Below, one piece after another: positions 8,346 to 16,656 of a stretch of 64,000 bases of DNA. Below the pieces are notes generated by a model. It was not told the DNA's origin, did no database searches, and was given only the letters and a program-made list of their open reading frames with translations. Source of the DNA: Longimicrobiales bacterium (lineage in GTDB: Bacteria; Gemmatimonadota; Gemmatimonadetes; Longimicrobiales; Gaopeijiaceae). Every line of letters begins with the position of its first letter. The first letter of the stretch is position 1. Location: NCBI GenBank assembly GCA_951828585.1, contig OX639991.1, positions 3,008,576-3,072,575 on the forward strand, given 5' to 3'. A program made the translations under genes and the position numbers.

Positions 8346-9026
8346 ATGGGCCATCCCCCGACGACGGTAGGTCCGGTGCGCGGAGTCGTACTCGTTTCGG
8401 TGATCCTGCTCGCAACCGCAGCGCCCGCCGCCGGGCAGACGACCCTCGGCCTGCGGGCCGGGGTGGGAAGTGCGTGGCTGGTTGTTCCCGGCAGCGTCCA
8501 TTTCGGGCCATGTCTACCGGACGAGCATTGTCCCCCTGCCGCGCCAGAGGCTGTTCGGGGACTCGCCTTTGGTGCCGACCTCGACGTCCCGGTCTCCGAC
8601 TCCGGCGGTGTTTTCGGGCTTCGCATCGGTGCCGCCTACACTGAGAAGGGGGGTGCGGTGTCCAGACACGCCAGCGGAGAGCCGGGGGCCGGTGCCCTCT
8701 CCACGAGCTATCTTCAGTTCTCGGTGCTCCTGCGCGCCCGGGCATTCCGGACATCCGATCGTGTGCCGTCATTGGTCTGCATGGTCGGCCCCTGGGTGGG
8801 GAGCCAGCTTTCGTGCGAGAAGGAGGGTGACTTGGCGGCGAACTGCGAGGTGACCGACGCCGGAGTCGCCGTGGGCGCGGGGGTGGAGATCCCGTTGCCC
8901 GGCGGTTCGAGAGCGAGTGTCGGATTGGAAGGGATGTACTACCGGGGCCTGAGGGAGCATTCGCAGTGGCTCGAGACGACGAGGTTCGCGGCGATGCAGG
9001 TGGGCTTCGCCTACAAGGTCGGCTGA
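8346..9026 (+). CDS. Outer-membrane beta-barrel (porin-like) protein
   Basis: The 226-residue product begins with a signal peptide (VVLVSVILLATAAPAAGQ) and then shows a typical small barrel pattern: LGLRAGVGSAW at the start, repeated alternating strands, and a final strand ending MQVGFAYKVG. Many such proteins in this type of genome are annotated as outer membrane beta-barrel proteins. Two Cys pairs (HFGPCLPDEHC; SCEKEGDLAANC) may form loop disulfides. The function is unknown; it could be a small channel or adhesin. It follows the lipoprotein gene on the same strand by 27 bp. Confidence 0.55.
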   Translation: MGHPPTTVGPVRGVVLVSVILLATAAPAAGQTTLGLRAGVGSAWLVVPGSVHFGPCLPDEHCPPAAPEAVRGLAFGADLDVPVSDSGGVFGLRIGAAYTEKGGAVSRHASGEPGAGALSTSYLQFSVLLRARAFRTSDRVPSLVCMVGPWVGSQLSCEKEGDLAANCEVTDAGVAVGAGVEIPLPGGSRASVGLEGMYYRGLREHSQWLETTRFAAMQVGFAYKVG

Positions 9027-9038
9027 GCGTACCCCACC

Positions 9039-10019
9039 ATGCCCAACCCCCCCCGCCTCCGCGTCGCCGCCATCCAACCCCGCGGCTACCCCTTCGACCC
9101 CGCCGCCGCCCTCGACCACCTCTGCGCCGCCACCGCCGACGCCGCGCACCAGGGCGCCCAACTCGTCCTCTTCCCCGAGGCCTTCATCGGTGGCTACCCC
9201 TGGGGCCTCGCCTTCGGCACCTCGGTCGGAGGCCGCAAACCCTCGGGCCGCCGCACCTTCGGCCGCTACCACGAAGCCGCCATCCCCGTGCCCGGCCCCG
9301 AAACGGAACGAATCGGCCGGGCAGCGGCAGCCGCGAACGCCTACCTGGCCGTCGGCGTGATCGAAAGAGACGCCCGCCGCGCCCCGGGCACCCTCTTCTG
9401 TACCCTCCTCTACTTCAACCCGGACGGAACCCTGGCGGGCCTGCACCGCAAGCTCAAGCCCACCGCCGCCGAGCGCCTCATCTGGGGCGAGGGGGACGGG
9501 AGCACGCTGCCGGTGCTGGACACGCCCTTCGGGAAGGTCGGGGGCCTGATCTGCTGGGAGAACTACATGCCGCTCGCGCGCATGGCCATGTATGGCAAGG
9601 GCGTCGAGATCTACCTGGCGCCCACCGCCGACTCGCGCGGCCGCTGGCAGGCCACGCTCAGGCACATCGCGCTCGAGGGGCGCTGCTTCGTGATCGGGTG
9701 CAACCAGTTCGTCACCAAGGAGCACTACCCGGCCGACATCGAGATCCTGGACGAGTTCGAGGACTGGCCGGACGTGCTGTCGCGCGGCGGGACCTCGATC
9801 TACAGTCCGCTGGGCGAGACGGTGGCGGAGCCGCTGCTGGGCGAAGAGGGGATGCTGGTCGCGGATCTGGATCTGGGCGACATCGCGCGCGGCAAGTTCG
9901 ACTTCGATGTGATCGGGCACTATGCGCGGCCGGATGTGTTTCAGTTGCGGGTGAATGAGGAGCCGATGACGGCGGTTGGGGCTTCGGACGGGGGCCGCGA
10001 AGGAGAGTGCACCGGCTAG
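9039..10019 (+). CDS. Nitrilase / aliphatic nitrilase-type carbon-nitrogen hydrolase
   Basis: This 326-residue enzyme has the full nitrilase catalytic triad: Glu47 in LVLFPEAFIGGYPWG, Lys138 in GLHRKLKPTAAERLIWGEGDG, and Cys172 in GLICWENYMPLAR. The GYPWG and ICWENYMP signatures are those of true nitrilases (branch 1), which hydrolyse nitriles to acids and ammonia, rather than of amidases. Start ATG 9039 is the first residue before the conserved RVAAIQ strand. Its TAG stop lies within the first bases of an inverted intergenic repeat. A decayed piece of a second nitrilase C-terminus (RPDVFELRVNE-like) occurs at 16517-16580. Confidence 0.9.
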   Translation: MPNPPRLRVAAIQPRGYPFDPAAALDHLCAATADAAHQGAQLVLFPEAFIGGYPWGLAFGTSVGGRKPSGRRTFGRYHEAAIPVPGPETERIGRAAAAANAYLAVGVIERDARRAPGTLFCTLLYFNPDGTLAGLHRKLKPTAAERLIWGEGDGSTLPVLDTPFGKVGGLICWENYMPLARMAMYGKGVEIYLAPTADSRGRWQATLRHIALEGRCFVIGCNQFVTKEHYPADIEILDEFEDWPDVLSRGGTSIYSPLGETVAEPLLGEEGMLVADLDLGDIARGKFDFDVIGHYARPDVFQLRVNEEPMTAVGASDGGREGECTG

Positions 10020-10159
10020 CAGTCCGTGGATAAACTCCGTGTAGCACCGAGAGCGGCGAGGCGCCCGGCTGGCAAGGCGCGACGAAGGGCGAATAGCCCA
10101 GCTATTCGTCCGAGGAGCAACGCAGAGCGGAGCCTCAAGGGTCTGGAATGTGTAGTTAA
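10016..10159 (-). repeat. Long-form intergenic repeat (reverse orientation), first part, interrupted by IS1380 unit
   Basis: This is the reverse-oriented member of the repeat family found in the ribosomal operons. It opens CTAGCAGTCCGTGGATAAAC, and its first 24 bases are an exact reverse complement of 13644-13667. It then runs through the conserved GGCGAGGCGCC and GAATAGC...GCTATTC blocks to the AT-rich core, where it is cut at TTAA. Joining 10159 to 13559 restores a complete long-form copy of about 253 bp. Confidence 0.85.
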
Positions 10160-10225
10160 CCCCCCCTTATTCACGAATGTGCGGGAAGCGGGGTGACGTG
10201 AGGCGGTAAGTGTTTCAGATTCAAT

Positions 10226-10900
10226 GTGTTAGAAGGATCGCGAACACTTACCAGCCATCATGCCGGGGGTGAAGATAATGGATTCGCCGTTCAGCTTGAA
10301 CAGGTCGGTCAGCACCGGGTGTCGCTCAGGACCGGGTCCCGCCGGGACCGGATCACGGGGGATTCGGGGGCTCTGACGGGGCGGGCGCTGCTGCGGCGCA
10401 GCAGGGTGGTGCGGTTTCTGGCGAAGGGGCTGCTGGACGAGCGGGACGGGCGCCGGATCCGGCATTCGCAGAGGCGGCTGGCGCGGACGCTGCTGCTGCT
10501 GGCCGGGCAGGGCCGCCGGGACCACAGCGACGCCGCGGAGCTGCGCGACGATCCGGCGCTGCGGCTGGCCACCGGCGACCGGGCGGGCACGGCTCCGCTG
10601 GGCGGGGCCGGGCGCCTGCCCTCGCAGCCGACGCTGTCGCGGAGGGTGTCGGCGTGGTCCACGTCGCGCCGCAAGAGCCACTACCGGGGCAAGGAGATCG
10701 GGAAGCGCGAGAAGCGGGTGGACCCCTTCGCCTGCAACCAGGTGCGCCTGCTGCTGGCCGGCTTCGGCTACCAGGTCATGCACGTCCAGCGCGCCGTGCC
10801 GGAGCGCGTGACCGGCACCGGCCTGGAGCCTGCGGCGCCTTGCCGAGCGTGTGCTCCGCACCCAGGCGCTTCGCCGTCTCGGGCCGCCGGATCACCATGA
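10226..10900 (+). pseudogene. IS1380-family transposase remnant (internally deleted)
   Basis: The segment from about 10373 reads like an IS1380 transposase N-terminus: GALTGRALLRRSRVVRFL, then RRIRHSQRRLARTLLLLAGQ, then AAELRDDPALRLATGDR and LPSQPTLSRR, which matches the family pattern of DAxxLRxDPxxK...SQPTLSR. From about 10715 it jumps to a C-terminal-type FACNQVRLLLAGFGYQVM segment. The catalytic DDE middle is missing, so about 600 bp were deleted. It is non-functional. The 3' noncoding end of the element follows to 11205. Confidence 0.7.
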
Positions 10901-11017
10901 CCACCGGAGGCGCGTCCGCGCCTTGGGACATGCTCGCCTGCGGGCTTGCGACCCTGCACGGGCCCTCCGCATAGGGGAGCCGCACCTTCGCACCGGCCCC
11001 GCTCCCGGCCCCGCCGG

Positions 11018-11205
11018 CCCGCACCGGCGCCGGGTGGCTCCTGGTGCTGGAAACCGGCTCTGTGCGACCGGCGAACAGCGTCTTTCGCACCCGAACCCGG
11101 TCGTCTCGTTCCCCCGGAACCTCTTTCCGCGCGGACCCTCCGTCTTGCGGGAAGCCCGCTCCATCCCATATTACCCTTGACACCTTAGCTCATGAATAAG
11201 GCGGG
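11018..11205 (+). repeat. Direct repeat copy 1: internal right end of the IS1380 element
   Basis: About 188 bp, closely similar to 13368-13554, starting at CCCGCACCGGCGCCGGGTG and ending CATGAATAAGGCGGG. The outer edge resembles the inverted terminal repeat, so this is read as the original right end of the IS. Apparent reading frames inside it are artefacts of high GC content. Confidence 0.8.
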
Positions 11206-11270
11206 ATGAAGAATGGCCCGGCTCCTGCCGGGCGGATACGAACGCTCTCACCGGGAAGGAGAAAGGACCC

Positions 11271-11768
11271 ATGAAAACCACCACTACCGCCGCCGTATTG
11301 CTCGCGCTCGCGTTCGCCGCCTGCAAGGACAGCCCGGAGGCGGCGACCGCTCCAGATGCGGACAACCCAGAGGCTCCGGAGGTTGCGGAAGCTGACGCCT
11401 GGACGGAGGCGTACGCCCGGTTCCTGACGGATTACCCGGAGGCGCTGACTCTGATCGAAGAGGCTGCCGAAACGAATTTTTGGCCCGACGGTACAACGCA
11501 GTCGGAGCTAATCAGAAGCTGGGGGGATTCCGAACTCCGGCGGCGCTGGCTCCAGCCTTCGTACCGACATATGCCAAGCAGCCCGTACGGTCGGGGGAAG
11601 CTGATATACCCCAACGATCAAGACAAGGCGCTCGTTCGCACTATGGACGGGATTCGGGCTTACGTCGGCGGGCTGGCTAAGGGCAAGGAGCCGTCGCCCG
11701 CGCTCCTCGATGCCATGTGGAACTTGGGGCGGTCGTGGCCGTTGGACTTCCCGGAGTTATCCCGATGA
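11271..11768 (+). CDS. Cargo lipoprotein of unknown function
   Basis: The product (165 residues) has a clear lipoprotein signal: MKTTTTAAVLLALAFAAC with the lipobox AFAAC. An Ala/Glu/Pro-rich linker (EAATAPDADNPEAPEVAEAD) precedes a compact helical domain with WTEAYARFLTDYPEALTLIEEAA and a basic middle (RRRWLQPSYRHMPSS). I do not recognise the domain. A good ribosome site (AAGGAGAAAGG) precedes it. It lies between the two right ends of the IS unit and overlaps the next gene by ATGA, so the two proteins are probably made together and work together at the cell surface. Confidence 0.6.
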   Translation: MKTTTTAAVLLALAFAACKDSPEAATAPDADNPEAPEVAEADAWTEAYARFLTDYPEALTLIEEAAETNFWPDGTTQSELIRSWGDSELRRRWLQPSYRHMPSSPYGRGKLIYPNDQDKALVRTMDGIRAYVGGLAKGKEPSPALLDAMWNLGRSWPLDFPELSR

Positions 11769-12532
11769 GCGACGGAAGAAGGCTTCTGTGGTCGTCTTTT
11801 GCGCTCACCGCCTGTCTTGTCGCCGTGGCCGCCGGGCTGCCGGTGGCGCAGATCGGCACGCTTACGGTTTCCGCCGACTCGCTCGCCGTAGTATGGGATC
11901 CAAGTACGGTGAAACCTATCCGCGAATCCGTATGGAACGACCTGAACGATTATCTCCGCGACGACCGCTATTGGCTGTCCGCACACCCCACCAATTCGAG
12001 TCTTGATTGCGCGGAGGTGAAGCAGAACACGCTGGCGGCCATGGCCGGGAAAGGCTCGGGCGGTGACAACTGGTTCGAGGGAAGAGACACCGTGGGGGGT
12101 GGGGGACATGTGGTCGGCGAGCACTACCCGGCGCAGCACGAAACCATCCTCCCGAACTACCTGTCGGACAAGAAAAGGCGGGGAACCGTCGTTCACGAGG
12201 CGCAGCACCACGCCGGGTGGGGCGAGAACAGGGCCGAGGCTGCCGTTGCGTGTTTCACGGAGGGCAACGAAGAAGACGACGACGGCGACGACGACAACGG
12301 GGGCGGGGGCGGCGGAGACACCGGGGGTTCGAGCGGAACGTGGATATGGGTTCCGACGGAAATGGAGGAAGTGTGCGAATCCCCCGACCTAGGGGACTGG
12401 ACCTGCGTATGGATGTCGTCTGGAAACCCTCAGAACGGCGGGGGCTACTACGCCTGTACCGGCTGCTGCAGCACGGACATTTGCTGGGACAAAATCGTGG
12501 AGCCCGGCCATTGGGTCTGGGCGGAGACGTAA
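11765..12532 (+). CDS. Cargo secreted zincin-like protein with HEAQH motif and Cys-rich tail
   Basis: The 255-residue product starts at the ATG overlapping the lipoprotein stop. It has a signal-like hydrophobic N-terminus (SSFALTACLVAVAAGLPVA), then a domain carrying GTVVHEAQHHAGWGE at about residues 141-155. HEAQH fits HExxH, the zinc-binding and catalytic signature of zincin metallopeptidases. A low-complexity acidic/glycine linker follows (about 170-195), then a tryptophan-rich tail with at least eight cysteines including CTGCC. No family is recognised. A secreted or periplasmic peptidase is a fair hypothesis; the third zinc ligand is uncertain. Confidence 0.55.
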   Translation: MSDGRRLLWSSFALTACLVAVAAGLPVAQIGTLTVSADSLAVVWDPSTVKPIRESVWNDLNDYLRDDRYWLSAHPTNSSLDCAEVKQNTLAAMAGKGSGGDNWFEGRDTVGGGGHVVGEHYPAQHETILPNYLSDKKRRGTVVHEAQHHAGWGENRAEAAVACFTEGNEEDDDGDDDNGGGGGGDTGGSSGTWIWVPTEMEEVCESPDLGDWTCVWMSSGNPQNGGGYYACTGCCSTDICWDKIVEPGHWVWAET

Positions 12533-12707
12533 GCGCTCCCTGCCCGGTTTCGCAGGGGCGGAACGGCTGTACGGACAACTTCAAGAGTGGCGACGGCTCC
12601 CTTGGCGGCGCTGGCCCGCCGTCCGTAGTGGGCGGGCATGTCGGGCGAGCGCCAGCCGCCAGCCTGCTGCTGGCGACGAGGCTGGTCCCGTCTTCCCGGT
12701 CCCCGAG

Positions 12708-12995
12708 TCACTTCCCAGGCGCGACGTAGGGGACTCTGATCGTGGAGGCGGCGGCGCGCATTGCGTCCTCTCCCCGGCGGTCGTAGAGGCGGGTTGTGTC
12801 GGTGCGGGCGTGGCCCATAAGGTCGGCGGTCACGGCGAGGTCGTTTCCGGCGCGCAGTAGCTCGGCGGCGAAACTCCGGCGGAGCACGTGCGGGCCGACC
12901 TTGCCGAGTCCGGCGCGTGCGCCCAGCACGGCTACCCGCTTCCCGATGGCCTGGAGGCTCATTGCGCCGTCCAGGACCTTGCCGCCCTTGTTCAC
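12708..12995 (-). pseudogene. Tyrosine recombinase (integrase) C-terminal remnant
   Basis: The 95 codons from a GTG at 12995 match the catalytic C-terminus of site-specific tyrosine recombinases: VGPHVLRRSFAAELLRAGND supplies the HxxR box, VTADLMGHARTDTT the His, and TRLYDRRG the nucleophilic tyrosine. The N-terminal SAM-like domain and the first catalytic arginine are missing, with an in-frame stop just upstream, so it is a remnant. The preceding PVNKGG-type segment is typical of this integrase group. It suggests that an integrating element once lay in the cargo region. Confidence 0.7.
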
Positions 12996-13088
12996 GGGGG
13001 CTGGAAGAGCGGCCCCGGCTCCCGGCCACGCATACGCCGGCGGCGTGGGCTACCCGTGGCACCGCCGCCCCGATTGCTGATCGCGTGG

Positions 13089-13544
13089 TTGCTCATTCCG
13101 GAAAAAATCGCGTTCGGCGTGCCAATCGGGACGCGGGCGCGGGTGGAGCGGGCGGCGGAGGCCGACGGCATCCCCACCCCGGACTGGCTAAGGCAGGCGG
13201 TGCGGGAGCAACTGGAGGCCGCCCGGAACCGGCGCCAATACGGGCGGGACGCGGCGAAGGGCAATGAAGGGCGTGACGGACGAGCGGGCGGAGCGGCTCG
13301 CGGGGGGTGGGGGGGTAGGGCGGAACGCGGATGGAACCCAACGCGCGCCGGGGGGGTCCCCCGCCCGCCCGCACCGGCGCCGGGTGTCTCCTGGTGCTGG
13401 AAACCGGCTCTGTGCGACCGGCGAACAGCGTCTTTCGCACCCGAACCCGGTCGTCTCGTTCCCCCGGAACCCCCTTCGGCGGACCCTCCGTCCTGCGGGA
13501 AGCCGCTTCACCCCCCATATTACCCTCGACACCTCAGTTCATGA
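13089..13544 (+). CDS. Possible small ribbon-helix-helix-like protein, running into the IS end
   Basis: From a TTG at 13089 the frame reads IPEKIAFGVPIGTRARVERAAEADG followed by IPTPDWLRQAVREQLEAARNRR, which resembles Arc/CopG-type ribbon-helix-helix proteins that bind DNA (strand, then two helices). After about residue 60 the composition turns into GC-rich junk, and from 13368 the frame enters the IS right-end repeat, so the natural 3' end is probably lost. It could be a relic of the regulator or excisionase of the element that supplied the integrase. The call is weak. Confidence 0.3.
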   Translation: MLIPEKIAFGVPIGTRARVERAAEADGIPTPDWLRQAVREQLEAARNRRQYGRDAAKGNEGRDGRAGGAARGGWGGRAERGWNPTRAGGVPRPPAPAPGVSWCWKPALCDRRTASFAPEPGRLVPPEPPSADPPSCGKPLHPPYYPRHLSS

Positions 13545-13554
13545 ATAAGGCAGG
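13368..13554 (+). repeat. Direct repeat copy 2: outer right end of the IS1380 unit
   Basis: About 187 bp matching 11018-11205, ending TTCATGAATAAGGCAGG immediately before the TTAA duplication. It carries no transposase. It marks the outer end of the mobile unit. Confidence 0.8.
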
Positions 13555-13667
13555 TTAACATGACATTTCGTAAACTGTTCTTTACAGTGCAATTCGGGGC
13601 GAGCGGAGCGGCCCAGCCGGGATGCATCGTCGCTCGAATGCAGCGGAGTTTATCCACGGACTGCTAG
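13555..13667 (-). repeat. Long-form intergenic repeat (reverse orientation), second part
   Basis: This resumes the interrupted repeat after the IS: TTAACATGACATTTCG belongs to the AT-rich core shared with the tuf2-rpsJ copy, followed by GAGCGGAGCGGCCCAGC and the terminal TTTATCCACGGACTGCTAG. Together with 10016-10159 it makes one complete element. Confidence 0.85.
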
Positions 13668-13706
13668 TTTCGTGTCCCAGAAACTCGCGGCAATTCGAGC
13701 ACCGAT

Positions 13707-13755
13707 GCATGGCGGAGGGGACGACGGTTTGGGGCTTGCCGGTGTTCTGCGTCAA
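13707..13755 (+). pseudogene. Short relic of a vapC toxin gene
   Basis: The reading ATGGCGGAGGGGACGACGG and onward encodes AEGTTVWGLPVFCV, almost identical to residues 31-44 of the vapC at 4960-5397 (AEGTAVWGLPVFCV), and the DNA is similarly close. Just upstream GCGGCAATTCGAG resembles the preceding vapC codons with a frameshift. Nothing else of the gene remains. Confidence 0.6.
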
Positions 13756-13779
13756 GTGGGGCCAATTGGCTTTCCGAGG

Positions 13780-14024
13780 ATGAAATGGACGAGAGCTTGC
13801 ATCTTGTGGTCACTCACGCTGGCCGCAGCCTGTTCGGAAGGCCCGGAATCGCCGCCGCCGCCGCCGCCGTCTGCGACCGGTTCCATCGTCACGGACAGCT
13901 CGGGCGAGCGCGTGGTCTCGAATGCGGGGTCGATCTGGGATCCCGGAGAAGGGTGGCGGATCCACGTGGTGGTAAGGCCTGTCCATGGATGGGCGCGGTC
14001 GAGACGCGGTGACCAGCCCTCCAT
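13780..14024 (+). pseudogene. Truncated propeller-type lipoprotein N-terminus
   Basis: From ATG 13780 the frame encodes a lipoprotein signal (ACILWSLTLAAACSEGPES), a polyproline spacer, then IVTDSSGERVVSNAGSIWD, which parallels the start of the mature propeller lipoprotein at 18709-20199 (TVWDSAGVEIVVNHV). Similarity stops near 13980, and the frame runs into the 3' end of the opposite gene. It is the 5' stump of a lost propeller gene. Confidence 0.5.
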
Positions 14025-14930
14025 TCAGGGCCAGGGCACCTCGCCCTTTACCACCTGGGCGCCGAGCTCCAGGTCCCCGACGTTGTCAAAGTTCGGATAT
14101 AGCTCGAGCAGCGCGGCGACAAGTTCCGCGGAAGTGTCCGCAGTTCCCGCGGCGGCTTCGAAGTCAGCCACATACCGCCGGGTGAATTCCACGGCGGCCG
14201 CGGACTCGGAACTCGTCCCCAGGTAGTGCCCGGGAATGATGCGGGCAGGGTTGAGCGCCAGCATTGCGTCCAGGCTGCGAGCCCAATCGGCCCGGGACTC
14301 GGGTGTCTTGCTGTCGGCCATCCAGACGTGGAGACCCTCGTAGACCAGGACGCCGCCGACCACGGTTTCCAGCGACGGGATCCACACGAAGGTGTGCGCC
14401 GGGTCGTGCCCGTCGAGGCCGACAATCGGCAGCTCCTCGCCATCGACCGTGAGCGCACTGCCTTCCAGCACGGCGGGGACGATCCGCTCCCGGGGTGCGT
14501 TCTCACCCAGGATTGGCCCCCAGTATTCGATCTTGGCGTCGATGGTGGCGTTGATCTTCTCGACGGTTGGTGGCGTCGCGACGATCTCCGCTTCCGGGAA
14601 GGCGTCGCGCACGACATCCAGGCCGAAGTAGTAATCCGGGTCCCCATGGCTCACGTAGACGGTGGTCAGTGTCTTGCCGGTGCGGCTGATCATGTCGACG
14701 ATCGCGAGTGCATCGTTACGCTGGAACTGGGCGTCGATCAGGACGGCCTCGGTGGGGCCGGTGATGAGCGTGGAGGTCACGGGGAAGAGACTGTTGGCTC
14801 CTGGATTGAAGATCTCGATGGCGAGTTCCGCGGACTCCCTCCTGGAGCAATGTGTCACCACGACCGCCAACACGGCGCTCGCCAGGACGGCCTTTGCCAG
14901 GCCCGTGGGGCAAATCCGTTTCGTCTTCAT
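14025..14930 (-). CDS. Exported metallo-beta-lactamase-fold protein with altered metal site
   Basis: The start at 14930 gives an N-terminal export signal (GLAKAVLASAVLAVVVTHC); the cysteine may be lipidated, although the lipobox is not canonical. The 301-residue protein has the MBL fold order: NPGANSLFPVTSTLITGPTEAVLIDAQF, VYVSHGDPDYYFGLDVV, GLDGHDPAHTFVWIP, and PGHYLG at the end. The usual HxHxDH box reads HGDPDYY here, so two metal-binding histidines are replaced by Asp and Tyr. It may bind one metal or use a different mechanism. A family with this variant exists among environmental MBL proteins; its substrate is unknown to me. Confidence 0.7.
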   Translation of the reverse strand: MKTKRICPTGLAKAVLASAVLAVVVTHCSRRESAELAIEIFNPGANSLFPVTSTLITGPTEAVLIDAQFQRNDALAIVDMISRTGKTLTTVYVSHGDPDYYFGLDVVRDAFPEAEIVATPPTVEKINATIDAKIEYWGPILGENAPRERIVPAVLEGSALTVDGEELPIVGLDGHDPAHTFVWIPSLETVVGGVLVYEGLHVWMADSKTPESRADWARSLDAMLALNPARIIPGHYLGTSSESAAAVEFTRRYVADFEAAAGTADTSAELVAALLELYPNFDNVGDLELGAQVVKGEVPWP

Positions 14931-15109
14931 TCCGGTCTCGGGACTCCTTGTCTTCGTTGTGAACGGGATGGAATGCAGCATAGCGCCAGGCGCTCCCGGC
15001 GGGCAAGCACAGCGTTGTCCAACGGGAAGTGAGTATCCATGTCGCAAGCCCAGTGGGCGAGTCGCGGCTCCAGAGCGAGCGGGTCTGGAGCAGAGATGCC
15101 GCGTAGCCA

Positions 15110-16260
<1,151 letters not shown>

Positions 16261-16293
16261 GCATGAGCGGGGGTGCGAGCAGATCATGGGAGC

Positions 16294-16516
16294 ATGATCG
16301 TGACACTCGGCACCGAACGGATCCGGACGCTCGACGACATCCGCGCCTTCCCCGGCGGGAGCGAGGCGGCGGACATCACCCCCCACGACCGCGAGGCGGC
16401 CTACGCGTTCATTGAGCGGACGCTGGTCCGGTTCCGCTACCACTTCGGGCTGTCGAGGGCGGAGGTGGACGCCAGTTGCGAATGCCCGGAGGACCGGACG
16501 CTCCATTTGCTCCCGT
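16294..16516 (+). pseudogene. N-terminal remnant of an integrase-type transposase
   Basis: The peptide TLDDIRAFPGGSEAADI, then DREAAYAFIERTLVRFRYH, then LSRAEVD resembles the N-terminal segment of DDE integrase-like transposases whose family pattern is DREAxYxFIExTLxRFxYxxL...GLSRAQVTRL. The catalytic integrase core is absent and the sequence breaks after about 50 codons. It has no intact function and probably marks an old deletion junction next to the IS110 element. Confidence 0.5.
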
Positions 16517-16580
16517 GGCCGGATGTTTCGAGCTGCGGGTGAACGAGAGGGCGCAGAGTGCGGTGGGGGGCGGAGTGATG
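16517..16580 (+). pseudogene. Relic of a nitrilase C-terminus
   Basis: Allowing one lost base, this stretch encodes PDVFELRVNERAQSAVGG, which parallels the C-terminus of the intact nitrilase at 9039-10019 (RPDVFQLRVNEEPMTAVGA). Only these last codons survive. It shows that a second nitrilase gene once existed nearby or that this locus recombined with the nitrilase region. Confidence 0.55.
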
Positions 16581-16656
16581 ACGGAAGGGTGATCGCGGCT
16601 ATTATTGTTGGGGCGTTCCCGAGCGAACCCCGTATAACGTGGCGAGGAGGTGTTGA

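Larger units (their letters stand above)
10160..13554 (+). mobile_element. IS1380-family (ISEcp1-like) transposition unit with two right ends and cargo
   Basis: The unit is flanked by TTAA on both sides (10156-10159 and 13555-13558), and its ends are imperfect inverted repeats: CCCCCCCTTATTCACGAA at the left and, on the complementary strand, CCTGCCTTATTCATGAA at the right. Inside lie a decayed IS1380-type transposase, an internal right end (to 11205), a two-gene cargo, an integrase remnant, and a second right end (13368-13554). IS1380 elements such as ISEcp1 move adjacent DNA by using a distant alternative right end; this layout fits that, or a composite of two copies with one mostly deleted. 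Both explanations are inference. Confidence 0.65.

Noticed and set aside
10768-11183. Minus-strand frames across the IS right-end repeats
   Set aside because: Same peptides appear in both repeat copies and have arginine/proline-rich, non-family composition typical of noncoding GC-rich DNA.
11177-11205. TTGACA in the IS right end as a promoter for the cargo genes
   Set aside because: No -10-like sequence lies at 16-18 bp, and the equivalent box in the second right end is TCGACA.
12888-13088. Plus-strand frame from ATG 12888 as a single long gene
   Set aside because: This part is opposite the integrase remnant and lacks any motif; only the segment after about 13089 resembles a protein.
10125-13609. 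GAGCGGAGC at 10125-10133 and 13601-13609 as a 9-bp target duplication of a 3.4-kb element
   Set aside because: Intact long-form repeats have this kind of symmetric motif on both sides of their AT-rich core, so it belongs to the repeat. The real duplication is TTAA next to the IS1380 inverted ends.
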